Origin: Streptomyces sp. M92
GTDB lineage: Bacteria; Actinomycetota; Actinomycetes; Streptomycetales; Streptomycetaceae
Reading direction: 5' to 3'
Assembly (NCBI RefSeq): GCF_028473745.1
Contig: NZ_CP101137.1
Coordinates: 3,224,001 to 3,288,000, forward strand
DNA length: 64,000 bases
Of the stretch, positions 45,590-53,806 are shown piece after piece. Under the pieces are notes generated by a model that was given only the letters and a program-made list of their open reading frames with translations, ran no database searches and was not told where the DNA came from. The number at the start of each line of letters is the position of its first letter. Within the stretch, counting starts at the first letter, position 1. Both the position numbers and the translations under genes were made by a program.

Positions 45590-45968
45590 CCCCTTGTGCC
45601 GACGCCGAGAATGCACCACGATCGGCGACGCTCGGTCCATTCCCGTACCCCGAAAGCCAGTCGGGTCGCGGGGGTTCCTGGGTCCCCACCGAGCAGAGTC
45701 GGCGGCAGTGGCGCCGGCTCTTGGGCAGGGGGGTCTTCGTCCAGCCGGCGAAGCCTGTCCAGCAAGGTTGTGCGTGATGCGTGTCAGGCGCGACCAGTGG
45801 TTGTCGCTCGGGGGTGATCGCCGGTGATTCGGGCTCGTTTCGTACGTGCCGCCGAGTGCGGGCGCTCTCCTTCCCGAGGACGTAGCACTTCTCCCATCCC
45901 TGCCAGGCCCAGCCGCCGCTCCGGAGGCGGGCCGAGGCCAGGAGATGTACGTCCGAGAAGGAGGAAAT

Positions 45969-46616
45969 ATGGAGTCCCAGGTGCGTGGCGGGACCAGATG
46001 GAAGCGGTTCGCTGTGGTGATGGTGCCCAGCGTCGCCGCCACGGCGGCGATAGGCGTCGCGATGGCGCAGGGTGCCCTCGCCGCGTCGTTCAGCGTGTCG
46101 GGGCAGTCGTTCAAGGTGACGGCCAAGCAGCTCAAGGGCGACGGCTTCACCCAGTACGGCGCCCTCACCGAGGGGTACACGCTCACCGGTGAGAAGGTGC
46201 ACCACCCGGTGGCGGTCTCGTCGTTCAGCGAGGCGCACATCCAGAAGATGTGTCAGTCGGTCGTCACCCCGAACATTCCGGTGATCGGCTCTGTCACCCT
46301 CCGGCTGGAGGCCGGTGACAGTCCGGACGAGGACAAGCAGGTCTACGCCAAGAACCTGCAGCTCGACGTCGAGAAGCTCGAAGCCGACGCCACCTTCACC
46401 GGCATGGAGATCGGCGTGGCGGCCGGTGACCTGAGCAAGGGCCCCGGCATGCAGGGCGGCAAGGAGCAGGCCAACAGGTTCGGCTTCGCGCAGCAGTCCG
46501 ACACCGCCGTGCTCACGGACGTGAAGCAGACGGCGTGGGCGACCACTGCCGGAACCTTCAAGCTGAGCGGCCTGAGCATGTCGCTGCACAAGGGCACCAA
46601 GGCCGAGTGCTACTGA
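45969..46616 (+). CDS. Exported DUF6230-family protein
   Basis: This 215-residue protein has a basic lead and a hydrophobic signal (RFAVVMVPSVAATAAIGVAMAQGALA, likely cut after residue 38). A beta-rich domain follows (FSVSGQSFKVTAKQLKGDGF, HHPVAVSSFSEAHIQKMCQSV, SVTLRLEAGD, GTFKLSGLSMSL) ending in ECY. Two cysteines, one mid-domain and one at the end, could form a disulphide. This matches the DUF6230 family, sometimes labelled cholesterol esterase without support I can see. The strong GAAGGAGGA suggests high expression. It heads a three-gene cassette. Confidence 0.85.
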   Translation: MESQVRGGTRWKRFAVVMVPSVAATAAIGVAMAQGALAASFSVSGQSFKVTAKQLKGDGFTQYGALTEGYTLTGEKVHHPVAVSSFSEAHIQKMCQSVVTPNIPVIGSVTLRLEAGDSPDEDKQVYAKNLQLDVEKLEADATFTGMEIGVAAGDLSKGPGMQGGKEQANRFGFAQQSDTAVLTDVKQTAWATTAGTFKLSGLSMSLHKGTKAECY

Positions 46617-46729
46617 GCACTCTCTGACGGGCGGGGCGACAAGCGCCCCGTCCGTCCACTCTCCGGCCGCGCCGTCCGCGCGGCCGGACTTCTCCACCAC
46701 AGCAAAGCCGTAACAGGGAGCTGTTTTCC

Positions 46730-47317
46730 ATGAGCGCCGAGACCCCTGCTGCCGTATCCGGTCAGTTCACCCGCCGGAGGCTGCAGTTCCGTGCCTGGCG
46801 AGGCGCGCGGCCGTTCTGGGCCGGCTTGTTCGTCGCGCTCGCCGGCTTCCCGATCATGTACTTCCCTTACGCGAATCTGCAGATCGGGCACCTGACGCTG
46901 GCCATGTCGACCACCGCCGGTGCCGGGTCCCTGATCATCGGCGTGCTGCTCGTGGTCCTCGGCATGAGTCTCTGGTTCCAGCGGCACATCAGGGTGTTCG
47001 CGGGCGTCGCCGCGATCCTTCTGGGCCTGGTCTCCATTCCGGTGTCCAACTTCGGCGGCTTCGTGATCGGTTTCCTGCTCTCGCTGGTCGGTGGAGCGAT
47101 GGCGGTGTCCTGGGCGCCGGGCGCGCCTTCGGAGACCGAGACCCCGGGGGAGGGCGGGGGCACGGACGAGGCGCCCGGTGGCGTACTGCCCGGCACCGCC
47201 GGGCCCGATGCCACGACCCCGCAGCCGAGGGCGGAGGCCGGTGTGCCGGACGAGCCGAACGACCTGTCAGGAACGAGCCCGGCCAACGGGGCGAACGGGA
47301 GGCACAGTGCCGGCTGA
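46730..47317 (+). CDS. DUF6114 membrane protein
   Basis: This 195-residue protein has four membrane helices (FWAGLFVALAGFPIMYF, TTAGAGSLIIGVLLVVLGMSLWF, VFAGVAAILLGLVSIPV, GFVIGFLLSLVGGAMAVSW). A hydrophilic Gly/Pro/Thr-rich C-terminal tail of about 65 residues follows. It regularly accompanies DUF6230 genes in Streptomyces as I recall, suggesting a membrane partner for the exported protein. ATG 46730 is 113 bp after the first gene. Its end overlaps the third gene by 11 bp. Confidence 0.85.
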   Translation: MSAETPAAVSGQFTRRRLQFRAWRGARPFWAGLFVALAGFPIMYFPYANLQIGHLTLAMSTTAGAGSLIIGVLLVVLGMSLWFQRHIRVFAGVAAILLGLVSIPVSNFGGFVIGFLLSLVGGAMAVSWAPGAPSETETPGEGGGTDEAPGGVLPGTAGPDATTPQPRAEAGVPDEPNDLSGTSPANGANGRHSAG

Positions 47318-48704
47318 CGAGGACATCCGCGCGACTGACGCGGAGGCGTCCCCCGCGAGAACCGGGCCGCGCCACGCGGCTCCCAGAAAGCCGCTGTTCA
47401 CCAGATTCCACATGCCCGCCGGCAAGGCGATCGCCTTGGCCGCGATGCCCACGGCGGTCCTCATGGGACTGGGCTTCACACCCACCCTCGCCGTCGCGGA
47501 CGGCAACGACCAGGGCGCACCGCCGGCCAACAGCCTGACGGCGGAGGAGTACAAGGCCTGTGTGGAGGCCATGACGGGCGGCGACGAGGAAGCGTCCGCG
47601 TCCCCCACGCCCTCACCGTCGTCGTCCGGCCGGTCCGGCGACGACAAGGGGGACGAGGTCGCGGAGCCCGGCGCCTCGGCCTCCGCCGGCGACTCCGGCA
47701 AGGACAAGGGTACGGACACGGGCGAGGCCCCTTCGCCGGATTCAGGTTCCGACGACGCGGCCGCCCCCGACCCGAGCGTCTCCGCGTCGCAGGAGAAGCA
47801 GGCGCGCGGCGGGGAGCCGCCGTCCCCGCCCGCCGGGACCCCCTCCCCGTCCGCCTCCGAGTCAGGCGGGGGCCTGCTGGAAGGCCTCGGTGACGCCATC
47901 GAGGGCATCTTCACCGGCGGCAAGGCCGAGGAGGCCCAGAGCCCCACGCCGACCCCCTCGGCGTCGACGAGCGGGAAGGCCGGCGAGGACGCGTCCGGCC
48001 CGGCGCAGGAGACCACCGACAAGGCCGCCGGCACGGCGGAGGAAGCCGTGAAGGACCCGGTCGGCACTGCCTCGAAGGCGGCCGAGGACACCGAGGAGTC
48101 GGTGGACGAGGCGGCCGGGGAAGCGCGGGAAGACGCCGAGGGCGGGACGGAGGAGGAGACCGGGGCCGCCACCGCCTCGCCGAGCCCGAGCCCGAGCCCG
48201 AGCACGTCCGAGAGCGCGGGCCCCGACCCGGAGGACTGCCCCGTCGCCACGGACGCGGAGGGCGGGGTGGACAACTCCGTTCCGCTGCCGGACGACCCCT
48301 GGCACCTCGAGGCCAGCTCGCTGCTCCTCAAGGGTGCCTCCTACAAGGGCATCGTCGAGGTGAAGACGGCGAGCGGCAAGACCAAGAGGGTGCTGAAGTA
48401 CGTCATATCGAACGGCACCGACATCGGTGACCTGCACCAGATCGTCAAGGACGAGCAGTTCGGCAAGACCTACCACGTGCAGGCGGCCAAGGGATCGACG
48501 TCCACGATCCGCGACGGCGACACGGTGATGTACACGGAGAGCATCTCGGGCAACCTGCTCGGGCTGATCCCGATCACCTTCGACCCGGAGCACCCGCCGC
48601 CGCTGAACATCCCGCTGATCTACTTCACCGACGTGAAGGTGGTGCAAGCGGGTCAGTTCGGCGGAACCCTGCACATCCCCGGGTTGCACCAGTACATCAC
48701 CTGA
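47307..48704 (+). CDS. Exported low-complexity protein with C-terminal beta domain
   Basis: This 465-residue protein has a signal-like hydrophobic stretch after about 37 residues (KAIALAAMPTAVLMGLGFTPTLAVA). About 240 residues rich in Ser, Pro, Glu, Asp, Ala and Gly follow (TPSPSSSGRSGDDKGDE and similar), with one Cys in EEYKACVEAM. The C-terminal domain of about 140 residues (DPWHLEASSLLLKGASYKG, FTDVKVVQAGQFGGTLHIPGLHQYI) is beta-rich and recalls the DUF6230 fold of the first gene. GTG 47307 follows GGGAGG and overlaps the DUF6114 stop. Probably surface exposed; function unknown. Confidence 0.8.
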   Translation: MPADEDIRATDAEASPARTGPRHAAPRKPLFTRFHMPAGKAIALAAMPTAVLMGLGFTPTLAVADGNDQGAPPANSLTAEEYKACVEAMTGGDEEASASPTPSPSSSGRSGDDKGDEVAEPGASASAGDSGKDKGTDTGEAPSPDSGSDDAAAPDPSVSASQEKQARGGEPPSPPAGTPSPSASESGGGLLEGLGDAIEGIFTGGKAEEAQSPTPTPSASTSGKAGEDASGPAQETTDKAAGTAEEAVKDPVGTASKAAEDTEESVDEAAGEAREDAEGGTEEETGAATASPSPSPSPSTSESAGPDPEDCPVATDAEGGVDNSVPLPDDPWHLEASSLLLKGASYKGIVEVKTASGKTKRVLKYVISNGTDIGDLHQIVKDEQFGKTYHVQAAKGSTSTIRDGDTVMYTESISGNLLGLIPITFDPEHPPPLNIPLIYFTDVKVVQAGQFGGTLHIPGLHQYIT

Positions 48705-48722
48705 CCCCTTCCGGGACCGAGC

Positions 48723-48753
48723 GAGGGCGCCCCCTGTCGCGGGGGGCGCCCTC
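48723..48753. terminator. Bidirectional terminator after the cassette
   Basis: A 12-bp stem (48723-48734 with 48742-48753, GAGGGCGCCCC and its complement plus one pair) lies between the convergent cassette and pyruvate kinase genes. Confidence 0.8.
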
Positions 48754-48779
48754 GGCGTCGTGCGGAAACCCGCGCGGGG

Positions 48780-50210
48780 TCAGCCGCGCCGCGTCTCGCC
48801 CAGGTGCAGCACCCGGACCATGTTGGTGGTGCCGGGCACGCCGGGGGGCGAGCCGGCGGTGATCACGACGATGTCGCCGTCGCTGAACCGGCCGAGGCGG
48901 GCCGTCTCCTGGTCCACCAGGTCGACCATCTCGTCGGTGGTGTTGACGAACGGCACCACGTGCGGCTCCACGCCCCAGCTGAGCGCCAGCTGGTTGCGGG
49001 TGGACTCGTCGGTGGTGAAGGCCAGGATCGGCTGGGCCGCGCGGTAGCGGGAGAGCCGGCGGGCGGTGTCGCCGGACTGGGTGAAGGCCACCAGGCCCTT
49101 GCCGCCCAGGAAGTCGGCGATCTCGGCGGCGGCGCGGGCCACCGAACCGCCCTGCGTGCGCGGCTTCTTGCCCGGCACCAGCGGCTGCAGGCCCTTGGAC
49201 AGCAGCTCCTGCTCGGCGGCGGCGACGATCTTCGACATCGTCTTGACGGTCTCGATCGGGTACGCGCCCACCGACGACTCGGCGGACAGCATCACCGCGT
49301 CGGCGCCGTCCAGGATCGCGTTGGCCACGTCGGAGGCCTCGGCGCGGGTCGGGCGGGAGTTGGTGATCATCGACTCCATCATCTGGGTCGCCACGATCAC
49401 CGGCTTGGCGTTGCGCCGGCACAGCTCGATCAGGCGCTTCTGCACCATGGGGACCTTCTCGAGCGGGTACTCGACGGCCAGGTCGCCACGGGCGACCATG
49501 ACGGCGTCGAAGGCCGCGACGACGTCCTCCATGTTCTCGACCGCCTGCGGCTTCTCCACCTTGGCGACGACGGGGACCCGGCGGCCCTCCTCGTCCATCA
49601 CGCGGTGCACGTCGGCGACGTCCTTGGCGTCCCGGACGAAGGAGAGGGCGACCAGGTCGCAGCCCATGCGGAGGGCGAACCGCAGGTCCTCGACGTCCTT
49701 CTCGCTGAGCGCGGGGACGTTCACGGCGGCACCGGGCAGGTTGATGCCCTTGTGGTCGGAGATGACGCCGCCCTCGATGACGATCGTCTTCACCCGGGGG
49801 CCCTCGACCTCGGTGACCTTCAGCTCGACGTTGCCGTCGTTGATGAGCACCTGGTCGCCCTTGGTGACGTCACCGGGCAGGCCCTTGTAGGTCGTGCCGC
49901 AGATCGTCCGGTCGCCCGGCACGTCCTCGGTGGTGATGGTGAACTCGTCACCGCGCACCAGCTCGACGGGACCCTCCGCGAAGGTCTCCAGGCGGATCTT
50001 CGGGCCCTGGAGGTCGGCGAGGACACCGATGGCCCTGCCGGTCTCCTTGGCGGCGGCCCGGACACGGTCGTAACGGCCCTGGTGCTCGGCGTGCGTGCCG
50101 TGGCTGAAGTTGAAGCGGGCCACGTTCATGCCGGCTTCGATCAGCGCTACGAGCTGCTCGTGGGAGTCGACCGCGGGGCCGAGGGTACAGACGATTTTCG
50201 AACGGCGCAT
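48780..50210 (-). CDS. pyk: Pyruvate kinase
   Basis: This 476-residue enzyme converts phosphoenolpyruvate and ADP to pyruvate and ATP. It has the N-terminal KIVCTLGPAVDS, FNFSHGTHAEHQ, the active-site MVARGDLAVEYP, and ATQMMESMITNSRPTRAEASDVANAILDGADAVMLSAES. The C-terminal regulatory domain is complete. ATG 50210 (MRRSKIVCTLGPA) fits the family; another ATG at 50219 adds three residues. It is separated by 74 bp from ackA, in the same direction, with a 12-bp palindrome in the gap. S. coelicolor has a second pyruvate kinase elsewhere. Confidence 0.95.
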   Translation of the reverse strand: MRRSKIVCTLGPAVDSHEQLVALIEAGMNVARFNFSHGTHAEHQGRYDRVRAAAKETGRAIGVLADLQGPKIRLETFAEGPVELVRGDEFTITTEDVPGDRTICGTTYKGLPGDVTKGDQVLINDGNVELKVTEVEGPRVKTIVIEGGVISDHKGINLPGAAVNVPALSEKDVEDLRFALRMGCDLVALSFVRDAKDVADVHRVMDEEGRRVPVVAKVEKPQAVENMEDVVAAFDAVMVARGDLAVEYPLEKVPMVQKRLIELCRRNAKPVIVATQMMESMITNSRPTRAEASDVANAILDGADAVMLSAESSVGAYPIETVKTMSKIVAAAEQELLSKGLQPLVPGKKPRTQGGSVARAAAEIADFLGGKGLVAFTQSGDTARRLSRYRAAQPILAFTTDESTRNQLALSWGVEPHVVPFVNTTDEMVDLVDQETARLGRFSDGDIVVITAGSPPGVPGTTNMVRVLHLGETRRG

Positions 50211-50239
50211 GGGTGCCATCCTATCGGTTTGTTTCGGCG

Positions 50240-50251
50240 CGGAATATTCCG
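50240..50251. promoter_or_regulatory. 12-bp palindrome upstream of pyk
   Basis: CGGAATATTCCG is a perfect, AT-centred palindrome about 30 bp before the pyk start codon, near the expected -35. TAGGAT follows at 50218-50223 on the minus strand and would give a start at or next to ATG 50210. Confidence 0.5.
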
Positions 50252-50284
50252 TCTGGCGGAAAATACAAAAGGGCGGGATGCCGC

Positions 50285-51520
50285 TCAGGTGAGATTCCCC
50301 GAAGCAACTGAACCACCGGAATCATTTACCAGCGCGTAGGTTTGTGTCGCGATCTCCATTTCCTCGTCGGTCGGCACCACGGCCACCGCCACCCGCGCGT
50401 GTGCGGGCGAGATCAGCCGCGCCCCGTCCCCGCGCACGGCGTTCAGCTCGCCGTCCACCGCCAGGCCGAGCCCCTCCAGGCCCGCCACCGCGGCCTGGCG
50501 CACCGGTGCCGCGTTCTCGCCGACCCCGGCCGTGAAGGCCACCGCGTCCACCCGTCCGAGAACGGCGTAATAGGCGCCGATGTACTTCTTCAGCCGGTGA
50601 ATGTAGATGTCGAACGCCAGCCGAGCCCGCTCGTCGCCCTCGTCCACCCGGCGGCGGATCTCCCGCATGTCGTTGTCGCCGCACAGACCGAACAGGCCGC
50701 TCCTCTTGTTGAGGAAAGTGTCGATCTCGTCCGTGGACATTCCGCCAACGCGCTCCAAATGGAAGATGACCGCCGGGTCCAGGTCTCCCGACCGCGTACC
50801 CATCACCAGGCCCTCCAAGGGCGTCAGCCCCATGGAGGTGTCCACGCACCGGCCGCCCTCGACCGCCGAGGCCGAGGCGCCGTTGCCCAGGTGGAGCACG
50901 ATGACGTTGACCTCCGACGGGTCCTTGCCCAGCAGCCGCGCGGTCTCGCGGGAGACGTACGCGTGCGAGGTGCCGTGGAAGCCGTAGCGGCGGATGCGGT
51001 ACCGGTCGGCGATCTTCGGGTCGATCGCGTAGCGCGCCGCGGCCTGGGGCATCGTGGTGTGGAACGCGGTGTCGAAGACCGCCACCTGGGGCAGGTCAGG
51101 TCGGAGCGCCTGCGCGGTGCGGATGCCGGTGAGGTTGGCCGGGTTGTGCAGCGGCGCGACCGGGACCAGCCGCTCGATCTCCGTGAGCACGCTGTCGTCG
51201 ATGAGGGTGGGCTCGGTGAAGAACATGCCGCCGTGCACCACCCGGTGCCCGATCGCGGCCAGTTCCGGGGAGTCCAGGCCCAGACCGTCCCGGCCCAGTT
51301 CCGCGGCGACCGCCTTCAGGGCGGCCTCGTGGTCGGCGATCGGGCCGTGCTGCTCCCGGGTGTCGCCGTCGGCCACGTGGGTGTGCTTCAGTCGCGAGGT
51401 CTGCTCCCCGATGCGCTCGACCAGCCCGACGGCCAGGCGCTCGCCGCCGCGCATGTCGATGAGCTGGTACTTCACCGACGAGGAGCCGGAGTTGAGGACG
51501 AGGACACGGGTGGCACTCAC
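50285..51520 (-). CDS. ackA: Acetate kinase
   Basis: This 411-residue enzyme makes ATP and acetate from acetyl phosphate, or runs in reverse for acetate uptake. ASKHA-fold motifs are present: VLVLNSGSSSVKYQLID, GHRVVHGG, FHGTSHAYVS, VLHLGNGASASAV, TSMGLTPLEGLVMGTRSGD and FTAGVGENA. GTG 51520 overlaps the pta stop (GTGA), so the two enzymes of the acetyl-CoA/acetate pathway are translationally coupled. Length is normal, with a short Ser/Gly-rich end. Confidence 0.95.
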   Translation of the reverse strand: MSATRVLVLNSGSSSVKYQLIDMRGGERLAVGLVERIGEQTSRLKHTHVADGDTREQHGPIADHEAALKAVAAELGRDGLGLDSPELAAIGHRVVHGGMFFTEPTLIDDSVLTEIERLVPVAPLHNPANLTGIRTAQALRPDLPQVAVFDTAFHTTMPQAAARYAIDPKIADRYRIRRYGFHGTSHAYVSRETARLLGKDPSEVNVIVLHLGNGASASAVEGGRCVDTSMGLTPLEGLVMGTRSGDLDPAVIFHLERVGGMSTDEIDTFLNKRSGLFGLCGDNDMREIRRRVDEGDERARLAFDIYIHRLKKYIGAYYAVLGRVDAVAFTAGVGENAAPVRQAAVAGLEGLGLAVDGELNAVRGDGARLISPAHARVAVAVVPTDEEMEIATQTYALVNDSGGSVASGNLT

Positions 51521-53610
51521 TGGGCGGAGACCTTCTCGCTCGGGGACTGCTGGGCCTGGATCGCCGTGATGGCGACGGTGTTGACGATGTCCTGGACGAG
51601 CGCGCCCCGGGACAGGTCGTTGACCGGCTTGCGCAGCCCCTGGAGGACCGGGCCGACGGCGATCGCGCCGGCCGAGCGCTGCACGGCCTTGTAGGTGTTG
51701 TTGCCGGTGTTCAGGTCGGGGAAGATCAGCACGCTGGCCTGCCCGGCGACCTCCGAGCCCGGCAGCTTGGTCGCGGCGACCGACGGCTCCACGGCCGCGT
51801 CGTACTGGATCGGCCCCTCGATGCGCAGGTCGGGCCGGCCGGCGCGGACCAGCTCCGTCGCCTCGCGCACCTTGTCGACGTCGGCGCCCGACCCGGACGT
51901 GCCCGTCGAGTACGACAGCATCGCGATCCGCGGCTCCACCCCGAACCGCGCGGCCGTGGCCGCCGACTGGGTGGCGATGTCGGCGAGCTGCTCGGCGTCC
52001 GGGTCCGGGTTGACCGCGCAGTCGCCGTAGACCAGCACCTTGTCGGCCAGGCACATGAAGAACACGGACGACACGATGGAAGCGTCCGGCTTGGTCTTGA
52101 TGATCTCGAAGGCCGGGCGGATCGTCGCCGCCGTCGAGTGCACCGACCCCGACACCATTCCGTCGGCGAATCCTTCCTGCACCATCAGCGTGCCGAAGTA
52201 GTTCACGTCGGACACCACGTCGTACGCCAGCTCCACGGTCACGCCCTTGTGGGCGCGCAGGGCCGCGTACTTCTCCGCGAAGGAGTCCCGCAGCTCGGAG
52301 ACGGTCGGGTCGATCAGCTCGGCGCCCTCCAGGTCGATGCCCAGGTCGGCGGCCTTCTTGCGGATCTGCTCGACGGGACCGAGCAGCGTCAGCTCGCACA
52401 CGCCCCGGCGCAGCAGCACCTCCGCCGCGTGCAGCACCCGCTCCTCGGTGCCCTCGGGGAGGACGACCCGGCGCAGGTCGGAGCGGGCCTGCTCCAGCAG
52501 CTTGTGCTCGAACATCATCGGCGTGACGCGGTCGCTGCTGGGCGCGGAGACCCGCTCGCTGAGGTCGGCGGTGTCGACGTACCGCTCGAAGAGGCCGAGG
52601 GCGGTCTCCGCCTTGCGCGGGGTGGCCGCGCCCAGCTTGCCCTCCAGGGAGAACAGCTGCTCGGCGGTGGGGAAGCTGTTGCCGGTCACCGACAGCACCG
52701 GGGTGCCGGGGGCCAGGCGGGCGGCCAGGGTGAGGATGCCGTCGCCCGGCACCTCGTTGAGCGTGAGCAGCACCCCGGCTATCGGCGGGGTGCCGGCGCT
52801 GTGCGCGGCCAGGGTGCCGACCACCAGGTCGGCGCGGTCGCCGGGGGTGATCACCAGGCAGCCCGGGGTCAGGGCGGCGAGCAGGTTCGGCAGCATGGCG
52901 CCGCCGAAGACGAAGTCCAGCGCGTCCCGGGCGAGCCCCGAGTCGTCGCCCAGGACCACCTTGGCGCCGAGGGCGTGCGCGATCTGCGAGACGGTCGGCG
53001 CGGACAGCGCGGGCTCGTCCGGCACCACCCAGCACGGCACCGGCAGCCGGCCGCCGAGCAGCCCGGCGATCTCGTCCCGGTCCTCGCGGGCGACCCGGTT
53101 GGTCACCATGGCCAGCACGTCACAGCCCAGCGTGTCGTAGGCGCGGAAGGCGTTGACGGTCTCGGCGAGCACCGACTCGGCGGCCTGCCCGCGCCCGCCC
53201 ACGACCGGGAGGACCGAGGCGCCGAACTCGTTGGCGAGCCGCGCGTTCAGCGACAGCTCGTCCGGGAGCTGGGTGGCGGCGAAGTCGGTGCCGAGGACGA
53301 GGACGACGTCGTAGTCCCGGGCGACCAGGTGGAAGCGGTCGACCAGCGCGGAGACCAGCTCGTCCGTGCCCTGCTCGGCCTGGAGCGCCGACGCCTCCTG
53401 GTAGTCCATGCCGTACACGGTCGCGGGGTCCTGCGCGAGCCGGTAGCGGGACCGCAGCAGCTCGAAGAGCCGGTCGGGTCCGTCGTGGACCAGGGGACGG
53501 AACACGCCGACGCGGTCGACCTGCCGGGTCAGGAGTTCCATCACCCCCAGTTCGACGACCTGGCGGCCGTCGCCGCGGTCGATACCGGTCACGTACACGC
53601 TGCGCGTCAC
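51517..53610 (-). CDS. pta: Phosphate acetyltransferase, long two-domain form
   Basis: This 697-residue enzyme forms acetyl phosphate from acetyl-CoA. An N-terminal BioD-like and DRTGG regulatory part (SVYVTGIDRGDGRQVVELGVMELL, GVLLTLNEVPGDGI) is followed by the C-terminal catalytic PTA domain from about residue 370. The catalytic domain shows VVLPEGTEERVLHAAEVL, LSYSTGTSGSG, GPIQYDAA and FPDLNTGNNTYK. GTG 53610 follows GGAGAG. It begins the pta-ackA operon and is divergent from pfkA across 196 bp. Confidence 0.95.
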   Translation of the reverse strand: MTRSVYVTGIDRGDGRQVVELGVMELLTRQVDRVGVFRPLVHDGPDRLFELLRSRYRLAQDPATVYGMDYQEASALQAEQGTDELVSALVDRFHLVARDYDVVLVLGTDFAATQLPDELSLNARLANEFGASVLPVVGGRGQAAESVLAETVNAFRAYDTLGCDVLAMVTNRVAREDRDEIAGLLGGRLPVPCWVVPDEPALSAPTVSQIAHALGAKVVLGDDSGLARDALDFVFGGAMLPNLLAALTPGCLVITPGDRADLVVGTLAAHSAGTPPIAGVLLTLNEVPGDGILTLAARLAPGTPVLSVTGNSFPTAEQLFSLEGKLGAATPRKAETALGLFERYVDTADLSERVSAPSSDRVTPMMFEHKLLEQARSDLRRVVLPEGTEERVLHAAEVLLRRGVCELTLLGPVEQIRKKAADLGIDLEGAELIDPTVSELRDSFAEKYAALRAHKGVTVELAYDVVSDVNYFGTLMVQEGFADGMVSGSVHSTAATIRPAFEIIKTKPDASIVSSVFFMCLADKVLVYGDCAVNPDPDAEQLADIATQSAATAARFGVEPRIAMLSYSTGTSGSGADVDKVREATELVRAGRPDLRIEGPIQYDAAVEPSVAATKLPGSEVAGQASVLIFPDLNTGNNTYKAVQRSAGAIAVGPVLQGLRKPVNDLSRGALVQDIVNTVAITAIQAQQSPSEKVSAQ

Positions 53611-53683
53611 GCGTGCTCTCCGTTTCGTCTGGTGGCGGCTGTCCCGTGCACAAAAATCGCCCACCGGGGTGAGCGGAACCCTC

Positions 53684-53712
53684 TTGACAATACCTCCGGC
53701 GATGGATAAGGC
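53684..53712 (+). promoter_or_regulatory. Probable pfkA promoter
   Basis: TTGACA (53684-53689) and TAAGGC (53707-53712) are separated by 17 bp, about 95 bp before the pfkA start. The -35 is a perfect consensus hexamer, rare in this genome. Confidence 0.6.
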
Positions 53713-53806
53713 GCCCGTCAGCAATCGGCAGTGCCCGCCCGTGCCCGGACCGTGAAACAATTGGAGCGGCTCACCGGTGTCAACAGCGAGCAGGAGACAG
53801 AGCACG

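Larger units (their letters stand above)
45336..45968 (+). other. 633-bp gap: terminator-like hairpin, palindromes and long leader
   Basis: No credible gene is seen. From left to right it holds a 16-bp interrupted hairpin (45402-45439), a 13-bp palindrome TTACTGCCAGTAA (45442-45454), and an inverted GTTAC/GTAAC site (45570-45585) within the motif shared with the TetR promoter. About 370 bp of unassigned sequence follow, up to the strong GAAGGAGGA of the next gene. Part may be a structured 5' leader. Confidence 0.6.
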
